From contig NZ_JAQEGR010000016.1 of the NCBI RefSeq assembly GCF_027667425.1, positions 26,392 to 90,391 on the forward strand: 64,000 nt of DNA, written 5' to 3'. The notes beneath the pieces were generated by a model. It saw only the letters and a program-made list of their open reading frames with translations. It was not told the DNA's origin and did not search any database. The stretch comes from Fusicatenibacter saccharivorans (GTDB taxonomy: Bacteria > Bacillota > Clostridia > Lachnospirales > Lachnospiraceae). The position numbers and the translations under genes were made by a program. Shown here in pieces: positions 1 through 7,276 of the stretch (position 1 is the stretch's first letter; the number at the start of each line of letters is the position of its first letter).

Positions 1-345
1 CCGGTTTCTCTCGATCGCACGGTATGTCCGGATTTCCAGCTCTTTTCCCATGCTTCTCTTATAGTCTTTCTCTTTTTTCAGCGGACGTCCAAGGCCCGGG
101 GAGCTGACCTCCATGATATAGGCGTCATCGATAAAGTCCTCTGCGTCCAGCCGGTCAGAAAATGCACGGCTGACGATTTCGCAGTCATCTACGGTAATTC
201 CGCCTTCTTTGTCGATGTAAGCACGCAGGTACCAGGTACCGCCCTCTTTGACATACTCCACATCCACCAGTTCAAAACCATTGGCTTCTACAATCGGAGT
301 GATCAGTTCTTCTGCCTTCTGTTCGTATTCTTCTCTTCTGCTCAA
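1..345 (-). CDS. rimP: Ribosome maturation factor RimP (3' end outside the window)
   Basis: RimP helps assemble the 30S ribosomal subunit. The first 115 codons are visible. The translated start reads SRREEYEQKAEELITPIVEA, followed by GFELVDVEYVKEG and a VSSPGLGRPLKK motif typical of the RimP N-terminal domain. The start is a TTG at 343-345, preceded by a GGTGGTGAGG ribosome binding site. There is no ATG upstream in frame, so a caller that requires ATG would miss this gene. A promoter with a 17-bp spacer lies about 120 bp upstream. In related bacteria rimP heads the nusA-infB operon, which would run off the left edge here; that part is inference. Confidence 0.93.
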   Translation of the reverse strand, partial: MSRREEYEQKAEELITPIVEANGFELVDVEYVKEGGTWYLRAYIDKEGGITVDDCEIVSRAFSDRLDAEDFIDDAYIMEVSSPGLGRPLKKEKDYKRSMGKELEIRTYRAIERNR

Positions 346-413
346 ATCCTCACCACCTTTTTTGATTTAGGGAAACTTTCGAAAAATTCTTTCATTTCCC
401 TGTACACAAGAAA

Positions 414-435
414 GAGTGGACGAAATCGTCCACTC
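414..435 (-). terminator. Hairpin in the rimP leader / end of the mscS transcript
   Basis: A perfect 10-bp stem (GAGTGGACGA / TCGTCCACTC) with a 2-nt loop is followed on the minus strand by TTTCTTGT. It lies downstream of the mscS stop codon, so it can end the glgB-mscS transcript. It also lies downstream of the rimP promoter at 462-490, so it would be part of the rimP leader RNA and could act as an attenuator. Confidence 0.6.
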
Positions 436-461
436 CTTAACAGTCACTTATTAACAACTTT

Positions 462-490
462 ACTATAGCACCTTTTCCGTGCAATTGCAA
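462..490 (-). promoter_or_regulatory. Probable sigma-A promoter of rimP
   Basis: On the minus strand, -35 TTGCAA (485-490) and -10 TATAGT (462-467) are separated by 17 bp. This is the best promoter match between mscS and rimP. Confidence 0.6.
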
Positions 491-512
491 GGGTTAATTT
501 TCAAAATATCCT

Positions 513-1385
513 TTATTTATCGCCTTTTCCGGCTTTTTTGTTCGCCGGTTCCGGGCAGATGTGGACATCGAGCTGGTTATACGGGATGGAAATTCCCGCC
601 GCGTCAAACTCTTCTTTGATGCGCTCATTCATTTTCCATTTGACCGGCCAGTAATTTTCCGTTGCGACCCAGGCGCGCAGACCGACCGTGATCGCGCTCT
701 CGCCCAGCTCATCTACGAAAAACTGCTGCTCCTCCGACTGAAAATGCGGCTCCTCCTCAACGAGGCGGCGCAGGATATCCTTCGCTTTTCTGATATCGGA
801 CTCATAAGAAATGCCGACTTTGATTTCCAGCTTTCTGCGGTCCATTGCCGTCACGTTGATGATGGTGTGATTCGTAAGATTGGCGTTCGGGATCATGATG
901 GTACGGTTGTCGATGCTGTTGATTGTCGTGTAATACATCTCAATCTTTTTGACCGTTCCCTCCTGGCCTTCGCCCGGGAAAATGATGTAGTCACCGACCT
1001 TAAATGGCTTCAGCAGCAGAATCATCACCCCGCCTGCAAAGTTTGAGAGGCCGCCCTGCAATGCCAGGGATACGGCAACGCCGGCGGAGGCGATGGCTGC
1101 TGCGATCGACGCTTCGGATACGATGCCGAGCTGAACGATAATGGTCAGCACCAGCAGCGTGTTCAGACTGTATTTCACCATGGAAACGGTGAAACTGACC
1201 ACCGCCTCCTCCGTGTGAAAACGCCGCATGTTTTTCCGGATCAGACCACAGAGCCACAGGATCAGTTTGCGTGCAACCAGAAACAGAATTACTGCAAACA
1301 CAATCTTCAGCACCAGATCGGCAGCCGAAGAGGCCTTGTCGATCCAGTATTCATAGACGCGTTCCGCCGCTGTCAGATTCACCAT
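513..1385 (-). CDS. mscS: Small-conductance mechanosensitive ion channel, MscS family
   Basis: Inner-membrane channel that opens when membrane tension rises and releases solutes after hypo-osmotic shock. The 290 residues show membrane helices at about 22-45 and 65-90. The pore-lining helix, about 95-123, is rich in Ala and Gly (GVAVSLALQGGLSNFAGG). It is followed by the conserved beta-domain start KPFKVGDYI and the IMIPN motif near 163-170. The length matches the compact MscS type. The gene starts 3 bp after the glgB stop codon. Its ribosome binding site (GAGGAGAG) lies inside the glgB 3' end, so the two genes are probably translated from one mRNA. The likely terminator is the hairpin at 414-435. 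Confidence 0.95.
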   Translation of the reverse strand: MVNLTAAERVYEYWIDKASSAADLVLKIVFAVILFLVARKLILWLCGLIRKNMRRFHTEEAVVSFTVSMVKYSLNTLLVLTIIVQLGIVSEASIAAAIASAGVAVSLALQGGLSNFAGGVMILLLKPFKVGDYIIFPGEGQEGTVKKIEMYYTTINSIDNRTIMIPNANLTNHTIINVTAMDRRKLEIKVGISYESDIRKAKDILRRLVEEEPHFQSEEQQFFVDELGESAITVGLRAWVATENYWPVKWKMNERIKEEFDAAGISIPYNQLDVHICPEPANKKAGKGDK

Positions 1386-1388
1386 GTG

Positions 1389-4130
1389 TTATCTCTCCTC
1401 TGTCTCGAATTTTCTCTGCAGCTCCTCGCCGAGTTCACTCATGCCTGTGCTTTTTTTCGTTTTTGTCTCTGGTTTTGCCTCTGATTTTGCTTCCGACTTG
1501 GTTTCCGGCTTTGTAGCCGGCTTCTTTTCCGGATCGGCGGCTGCGCGGTATTTTTCCACGGCTTTTGCTGCCTCTGCCGCTGCGGATTTTCCGGCTTTCA
1601 CCAGCTTGTCCACCGTCTGCTCTACCGTTTTCACCGGTTTGCTGTCGATCGCCTGCTTTACGGCTTTCTCCACCTTCTCTGTCGCAGTCGTAGTTCCCTG
1701 CTTTTTCTCTGCGGTTTTCACCGTTTTTTCCGATACCTTTTTCTCTGCTTTTTTCTCTGCTTTTTGAGCAGTCTTTGTTGTTTTCTTTGCTTTTACTGCT
1801 TTTACTGCTTTTACTGCTTCTTCCGTTTTTCCAGCCGGTTTTCCCTTCTTTCCGGTTTTCTTCTCTGCTGCCGCTTTCGCTGCAGTTTTTGCCTTTGCGC
1901 TCTTATTGCTTGCAGCGCCCGTCTCCGGCTTCGTATAAGAAAATACCTGAACAGAAAGCGGTGCGAGTTTTACGGTAATCGAGTTTTTCCGCTCGTCGCA
2001 CTCTGTTTTTTTCGACATTTTCACGCGTGGATTTCCGACGCCTGTTCCGCCATAGCTTTCCGCATCGCTGTTGAACATCTCTTTGTACTTTCCTGGATAC
2101 GGCACACCAATGCGGAAATCATCGTACTCGACATTCGAGAAGTTGCATATGACAAGCAGCGTATCTTCTTTCTTCCTTGTTCTGCGAAGGAAGATCAGAA
2201 GATTCTTTTCCCACTCCATGCCATTGATCCACTCAAAGCCCTCCGGCTTTTCGTCAAGCTGATACAATGCCGGATTTGCTTTGTAGAATGCATGAAGTGC
2301 CGCCATATAGTTCTTTAACTGCAGATGTTTCTTGTCCTCAAGAAGCTCCCAGGACAGGGACTGTTTCTCATTCCACTCTTTTTCCTGTCCAAATTCCTGT
2401 CCCATAAACAGAAGCTTCTTTCCGGGATGCACCATCTGATAAGCGTACGCCAGACGAAGATTTGCCATTTTCTGCTCCGGTGTACCCGGCATTTTGGTAT
2501 ACATAGACCCTTTCAGGTGAACCACTTCATCGTGCGACAGACTCAGCATGAATTTCTCCGAGTATGCATATACCATAGAAAAAGTCAGCTGATCGTGATG
2601 TGCCCCGCGGTATACCGGATCGTTTTTCATATATTCCGTAAAATCATTCATCCAGCCCATGTTCCACTTGTAGTCGAAGCCAAGTCCTTCATCGTCGAGT
2701 TCTCCCGTCACCTTCGGCCATGCAGTCGATTCCTCTGCGATAAGAAGCGCATCCGGGAACTCTTTTTTGAAGATGGAGTTCAGATGTTTTAAAAATTCGA
2801 TTGCCTCAAGGTTCTCATTTCCGCCGTAGATATTTGCGACCCACTCCCCGTCCTGCTTGCCATAATCAAGATACAGCATCGATGCAACCGCATCCATACG
2901 GATTCCGTCGGCATGGTACTCTTTTGCCCAGAAAAGCGCATTGGCGATCAGGAAGTTCTTTACTTCCGGTCTGCCGTAATTGTAAATCAGCGTGCCCCAG
3001 TGTGGATGGGATCCCTGTCTCGGGTCAAAATGCTCGTACAGACACGTTCCGTCAAACGCAGAAAGTCCGAAGGTATCGCGCGGGAAGTGTGCCGGTACCC
3101 AGTCGAGAATAACACCAATGTCGTTCTGGTGCATCGTATCCATAAAATAGCGGAAGTCATCCGGCGTTCCGTATCGTGCTGTCGGTGCGTAATAGCCCGT
3201 TACCTGATAACCCCAGGATTCATCGAGTGGATGCTCCATCACCGGCATCAGCTCAACATGGGTGTAGCCGAGCTCTTTCACATAAGAAGCCAGCATCGGA
3301 GCGATCTCACGGTAGTTATAAAATTCACGGCCATCGTCCGGTTTTTTCCAGGAGCCAAGATGCACTTCATAAACAGAAATCGGCGCTTTGTCGCCCTGTG
3401 TGACACCACGCTTCTTCATCCAGTTCTCATCCTGCCAGGCATATTTTCCAAGATCAACCACAACACTCGCATTGTTCGGACGCAGCTGTGCTGCATTCGC
3501 GTATGGATCCGATTTCAGATACGTCAGACCGCCCTTTGCCTTAATTTCATATTTATAGATGTCGCCCGCGCGAACACCGGGGATAAAGAGTTCATAGATC
3601 CCGGACTCCAGAAGATTCATCTGATATGCTCTTCCGTCCCAGTTATTGAAATCCCCGACAACGCTGACACGGATCGCATTCGGTGCCCAGACAGCGAAGT
3701 AAACACCACTGATACCATCGATCTTTACCGGGTGTGCACCCATCTTCTCATAGATGGAATAACAGATGCCGTTTTCAAACTGTTTCTGTTCCTGCTCGGT
3801 GAACTGCATCGGATAGGCATATGGATCGTAATGCTCCATCTGGTTTCCGTCGCCGTCCCAGTAGATCAGCGTATAGGACGGAATTTTCTTTCCCGGAAGC
3901 AGCACAGCGAAAAATCCCGCCTCATCCTCGCAAACCATCTCGGTCTGTTTTCCGTCGCGGATCGTATGTACGGCTGCACGGGTTGCACCCGGGAAAAACG
4001 CCTGAATCAAAATACCATCCTCCGTTACGCGCGGTCCCAAGATGTCTCTTGGATGATTTTCCTCAGAATAGACCACGGCTTCTATTTCCGCCCAATCCAT
4101 ATAATCGTATAATTTTTCTTCCATTTTCAA
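1389..4130 (-). CDS. glgB: 1,4-alpha-glucan branching enzyme with a Lys/Ala-rich C-terminal tail
   Basis: Forms the alpha-1,6 branches of glycogen in the cytoplasm (GH13 family). N-terminal beta domains (about 25-110 and a CBM48 at about 140-215) precede the catalytic barrel. The expected catalytic residues are visible: nucleophile D413 in DGIRMDAV, acid E466 in LIAEEST and D534 in SHDEVV. The enzyme proper ends near residue 733. About 180 further residues form a low-complexity tail of Lys, Ala, Glu and Thr with AVKAVKAVKAKK-like repeats, not part of the normal enzyme. The start is probably TTG at 4130, 11 nt after AAAGGAGG; an ATG two codons later is the alternative. Other glycogen genes are not adjacent. 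Confidence 0.95.
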   Translation of the reverse strand: MKMEEKLYDYMDWAEIEAVVYSEENHPRDILGPRVTEDGILIQAFFPGATRAAVHTIRDGKQTEMVCEDEAGFFAVLLPGKKIPSYTLIYWDGDGNQMEHYDPYAYPMQFTEQEQKQFENGICYSIYEKMGAHPVKIDGISGVYFAVWAPNAIRVSVVGDFNNWDGRAYQMNLLESGIYELFIPGVRAGDIYKYEIKAKGGLTYLKSDPYANAAQLRPNNASVVVDLGKYAWQDENWMKKRGVTQGDKAPISVYEVHLGSWKKPDDGREFYNYREIAPMLASYVKELGYTHVELMPVMEHPLDESWGYQVTGYYAPTARYGTPDDFRYFMDTMHQNDIGVILDWVPAHFPRDTFGLSAFDGTCLYEHFDPRQGSHPHWGTLIYNYGRPEVKNFLIANALFWAKEYHADGIRMDAVASMLYLDYGKQDGEWVANIYGGNENLEAIEFLKHLNSIFKKEFPDALLIAEESTAWPKVTGELDDEGLGFDYKWNMGWMNDFTEYMKNDPVYRGAHHDQLTFSMVYAYSEKFMLSLSHDEVVHLKGSMYTKMPGTPEQKMANLRLAYAYQMVHPGKKLLFMGQEFGQEKEWNEKQSLSWELLEDKKHLQLKNYMAALHAFYKANPALYQLDEKPEGFEWINGMEWEKNLLIFLRRTRKKEDTLLVICNFSNVEYDDFRIGVPYPGKYKEMFNSDAESYGGTGVGNPRVKMSKKTECDERKNSITVKLAPLSVQVFSYTKPETGAASNKSAKAKTAAKAAAEKKTGKKGKPAGKTEEAVKAVKAVKAKKTTKTAQKAEKKAEKKVSEKTVKTAEKKQGTTTATEKVEKAVKQAIDSKPVKTVEQTVDKLVKAGKSAAAEAAKAVEKYRAAADPEKKPATKPETKSEAKSEAKPETKTKKSTGMSELGEELQRKFETEER

Positions 4131-4224
4131 AATTATAACCCCTCCTTTTTTATTTTACGTGCTCTCGCTGCTGCTTCCCCCATACAAAATCGCATAAAAA
4201 AGCACTCATTCATGCCAGAGCGTG

Positions 4225-4346
4225 TTTGAAAAAAGCTTTTCGTGAGCTGCGAGTCCCATTTTCAGCCCAAACGGTCTGCAGCAACCGGATAAGGTCAAAA
4301 CAGATCGCGAAGTGGGGCTTGCAGATTGTGGAAATGATTTTTCAAA
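4225..4346. repeat. Imperfect inverted-repeat element, about 120 bp
   Basis: The left arm starts TTTGAAAAA near 4225 and runs through CTGCGAGTCCCA (to about 4257). The right arm (about 4308-4346) is its imperfect reverse complement, passing through TGGGGCTTGCAG and ending TTTTTCAAA. The arms match over about 35 bp with scattered transitions, as in an ageing MITE or REP-type element. The element fills most of the gap between the glgB start and the end of the next gene, and no protein-coding signal is seen in it. Confidence 0.55.
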
Positions 4347-4404
4347 TTCTGTTTTTATTCTACCATCCTAACTGCGATTGTACAATGCAAATCTGGTTTG
4401 TTTT

Positions 4405-5640
4405 TTATTCATTTCCTACGATTACGGCAAGATCTTCATCTGTCGTCTGCATCTCATCGTTCTCAAACCAGATACTGTAAATGTTCTGTGAAGTCAGTGT
4501 TTCCAGGGACTCCCTGGAAAGCGATTCGGCCTGATAATCAGAAAATGCTGCAAGCAGCGTATTGGCACAGCCATATTCACCGGAATAGACGATCAGTTCG
4601 GAGGCTGCTGTGTGGTCTTTTCCGTCTGCCGCGCTAAGATACGGCGTGCGCATCGTTCCGTCCTGATACTGGTAATAGCGGTACGCATCCGGGCTGCCCG
4701 CCTGGTAAGCGTGGAAAAACACGATGCTTTTCGGTCCTTCATACGTCATTGTTCCGTATGACTGGATTTCGTTCCCGGAAAGATGATACAGCGGATACCG
4801 GTACTCTTTTTCTCCCGTCTCATCGAGACAGCGCACGAAACCGTCCTTACTGGAAATAATGCCGAGCTGATAGCCCTCGCCACGAATCGTATCCGCCAGA
4901 TAATCAATCAAAAAAGCATTTTTCATCCAGAAAAAGTCGAGATATGCGGTATAGCCCATCTCTGCGGCATACGCCTGATACGCGTCTGACACATGCAGAC
5001 AGACCTGGTTTTCCCCTGACAGCTCCAGTGAAATATCATCCGGGTTCTGTGTAAAGGCAGCAACTGCTGCCGTTTCTTCTGCTGCCGCATCGTTCCGGTT
5101 CGGATCAAACTGCGCTGCAGCCGCATCATCATTGCTGGCGCAGAGATTTTCCAGGGACGCATACAGCGGTCCCAGATAAATTTCCCGGCAATTGGCATCG
5201 GATACTTTTTTCAGTGCATCGTATAAAACCGGATCTACCGTCAGCACTTCATTTGGATGCTGGTTGATATCATACAGGTTTGTCACATCCTCAAAGCTCT
5301 CATCTATATTGAAAAGCCGGTAGCCTTTCACTGCCGCATCTGTGTAAAGCAGCGAAAGCGCCTTTGCCTCCCCGCCTGCAGAAACCCCGCTTGCGCCAAC
5401 GTTATATTTCAAGGTAAAATCCTCACCGCAGTTCAAATCCGCGCCTGCCTTTACACTGATCTCACGCCAGCCGGAATCTCCATGCAGAAAGTTCATAAAA
5501 CCATACACCAGAAAACCGGATCCAATCGCCAGAAGCAGTACTACAAGCAGGATGCGCCGTCCGACATTTTTTTCGGAAAGCCAGACCTTCTGTACCGGCT
5601 TTGGCAGCCGTCTGTTCGGATCTTTTACTGTTCTTCCCAT
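4405..5640 (-). CDS. Membrane-anchored extracytoplasmic protein of unknown function
   Basis: 411 residues. A basic N-terminus is followed by one membrane segment at about 29-52 (RRILLVVLLLAIGSGFLVYG) with no cleavage site or lipobox, so the rest is probably outside the cell. The body is acidic. It has an Ala/Asp-rich loop near 180-200 and a region around 235-275 (LDFFWMKNAFLIDYLADTI, then GISSKDGF) that faintly resembles the DxxGxxKGyavD region of ApbE-type flavin transferases. The key ApbE residues are not convincingly present, so I do not assign that function. It is monocistronic, between the inverted-repeat element and a structured spacer. I do not recognise a named family. Confidence 0.8.
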   Translation of the reverse strand: MGRTVKDPNRRLPKPVQKVWLSEKNVGRRILLVVLLLAIGSGFLVYGFMNFLHGDSGWREISVKAGADLNCGEDFTLKYNVGASGVSAGGEAKALSLLYTDAAVKGYRLFNIDESFEDVTNLYDINQHPNEVLTVDPVLYDALKKVSDANCREIYLGPLYASLENLCASNDDAAAAQFDPNRNDAAAEETAAVAAFTQNPDDISLELSGENQVCLHVSDAYQAYAAEMGYTAYLDFFWMKNAFLIDYLADTIRGEGYQLGIISSKDGFVRCLDETGEKEYRYPLYHLSGNEIQSYGTMTYEGPKSIVFFHAYQAGSPDAYRYYQYQDGTMRTPYLSAADGKDHTAASELIVYSGEYGCANTLLAAFSDYQAESLSRESLETLTSQNIYSIWFENDEMQTTDEDLAVIVGNE

Positions 5641-5772
5641 TTTTTTGCTCCTCTTTCATTCTAATTTTCCTTTTCCGCTGTGATTTATTGTCCCAAAAAA
5701 CACATCGCCCGTCAAGTAAAATCGGAACGGAATTCATCTCGCACTTCGTTCCGGAAGCCACAACTTTTTTAA

Positions 5773-5881
5773 TTTACAGAAAATTTCAACGAAGTTTCCT
5801 GTAAACTATGAGAAACACGCTCCGCGAGTTTCTCAAGTTATCGCGGCAGTCGCCAAGGTCTCGTGCAAGCACGGACTTTGG
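5773..5881. other. Structured intergenic spacer with three consecutive hairpins
   Basis: Three palindromes follow one another: TTTACAG/CTGTAAA (5773-5805), GAGAAAC-A-CGC/GCG-A-GTTTCTC (5810-5834), and a CCAA..TTGG stem with inner CGTGC/GCACG (5853-5881). The 5641-5959 gap otherwise holds only the opp terminator. The spacing suggests a structured RNA or a small non-autonomous element. There is no ORF with a ribosome binding site. Confidence 0.4.
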
Positions 5882-5900
5882 CTCGTTGCTAGCGTAAATC

Positions 5901-5945
5901 AAAAAAAGCGGCACCGGAACCTTTTTCCTGGTTCCGGGCCACTTT
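5901..5945 (-). terminator. Rho-independent terminator of the opp operon
   Basis: On the minus strand a GC-rich stem (CCGGAACC / GGTTCCGG, extended by partial pairing) is followed by seven T. It sits 15 bp after the oppF stop codon. The opposite strand also carries a T tract. Confidence 0.85.
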
Positions 5946-5959
5946 TTCTTTCCTGTCCA

Positions 5960-7270
5960 CTATAGGGCAACTAAAATCAATGCAATGATAAAGATCAGGA
6001 GAATCACGGCAAGTACAGCAAATCCGTACAGCGCGCCCTGCTTGCATGCTTTGTAGTTGTGATAGTACTGTTTCTTTTTGTATACCATCGCTGCGATGAT
6101 ACCGATGATCGGGAAGAAGAATGACAGCACTTTGTACCAGACGCTTCCGGTATCGTGAACCGGAGTTTTCAGGAATTCGTCTTCTGCCTTGGAAAGATGA
6201 ACCTCGTGGTTCTCCTCTTTTACTTCCTCGCCAGGCTTTCGGATGGTGATCGGCTGCAACGGCTCTCCCTTTTCACGGAGTGCCTTGTACTCTTCGATCT
6301 CTTTTTTATTTCCATATACAAAGTGGTTGTGTCCGATATCCACGAACTCCGGTTTGTCCACAGAATAATCGTGAATGGACGGGTCGTAGGTGTACAGCAC
6401 CTTATTCTTCTCGAGCTGCGGATCCGGAATCGGAATGGCAGAGATCAGGGAATGCGTGTACGGGTGCAGTGGGAAGTTGAACAGCTCCTCTGCGTCCGCA
6501 ACCTCTACGATGTTTCCTTTGTAGATAACACCGATACGGTCGGAAATGAACCGTACGATGGAAAGGTCATGAGCAATAAACAGATAGGTAACCTGTTTTT
6601 CTCTCTGGAATTTCTTCAGCAGATTGAGGACCTGGGCACGGATCGATACGTCCAGTGCGGAGATCGGCTCATCGGCTACAACCAGCTCCGGCTCCATAAC
6701 CATGGCACGGGCCAGACCGATACGCTGGCGCTGTCCGCCGGAAAACTCATGTGGATAACGGGTCAGATGCTCCGGCAGAAGACCAACCTCGTTGATCATA
6801 TTCTCTACCTTCTTCACACGGTCTGCCTCGTTCTCGTACAGATGGAAGTTGTAAAGACCCTCGGATACGATATAATCGACCGTCGCACGCTCATTTAACG
6901 ATGCGGCAGGATCCTGGAATACCATCTGAATGTTTCGGATAACCTCCCGGTCCAGGGAATGCGGAATCTTGCCGGAAATTTTAACACCCTTGTACAGGAT
7001 CTCTCCTGCGGAACACGGGTTGACACGAATGACCGCACGGCCGATCGTTGTCTTTCCGGAACCGGACTCGCCTACGAGGGAGAAGGTCTCTCCCTTGTAG
7101 ATGTCAAAAGAAGCATTTTTTACCGCTTTGACTGCGTCATCGCCCTTGCCGAAAGTGATATCTACATTTTTTACCTGCAGTAAGATTTCTCTTCCATTTT
7201 CGTCAATCGGACCATGCTCCGGCAGATGCGAAACAGTGGTCTTGCTTTCCTGCTTTGTAGACACTTTCAA
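5960..7270 (-). CDS. oppF: Oligopeptide ABC transporter ATP-binding protein OppF with a C-terminal membrane extension
   Basis: One of two ATPases that power oligopeptide import. Walker A is GESGSGKTT (about 67-75), the ABC signature is FSGGQRQRIGLARAM and Walker B is ELVVADEPISALD. A typical OppF ends soon after the oligopeptide-transporter C-terminal domain. Here about 65 extra residues follow, containing two hydrophobic segments: about 375-393 (VLSFFFPIIGIIAAMVY) and a final one of about 25 residues (GFAVLAVILLIFIIALILV). The ATPase therefore seems to carry its own membrane anchor. It is the last gene of oppABCDF, 6 bp after oppD, and is followed by a strong terminator. Confidence 0.93.
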   Translation of the reverse strand: MKVSTKQESKTTVSHLPEHGPIDENGREILLQVKNVDITFGKGDDAVKAVKNASFDIYKGETFSLVGESGSGKTTIGRAVIRVNPCSAGEILYKGVKISGKIPHSLDREVIRNIQMVFQDPAASLNERATVDYIVSEGLYNFHLYENEADRVKKVENMINEVGLLPEHLTRYPHEFSGGQRQRIGLARAMVMEPELVVADEPISALDVSIRAQVLNLLKKFQREKQVTYLFIAHDLSIVRFISDRIGVIYKGNIVEVADAEELFNFPLHPYTHSLISAIPIPDPQLEKNKVLYTYDPSIHDYSVDKPEFVDIGHNHFVYGNKKEIEEYKALREKGEPLQPITIRKPGEEVKEENHEVHLSKAEDEFLKTPVHDTGSVWYKVLSFFFPIIGIIAAMVYKKKQYYHNYKACKQGALYGFAVLAVILLIFIIALILVAL

Positions 7271-7276
7271 ACTCTC

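Noticed and set aside
2913..4112. 399-codon plus-strand frame opposite glgB
   Set aside because: Antisense shadow; glgB has all catalytic motifs on the other strand.
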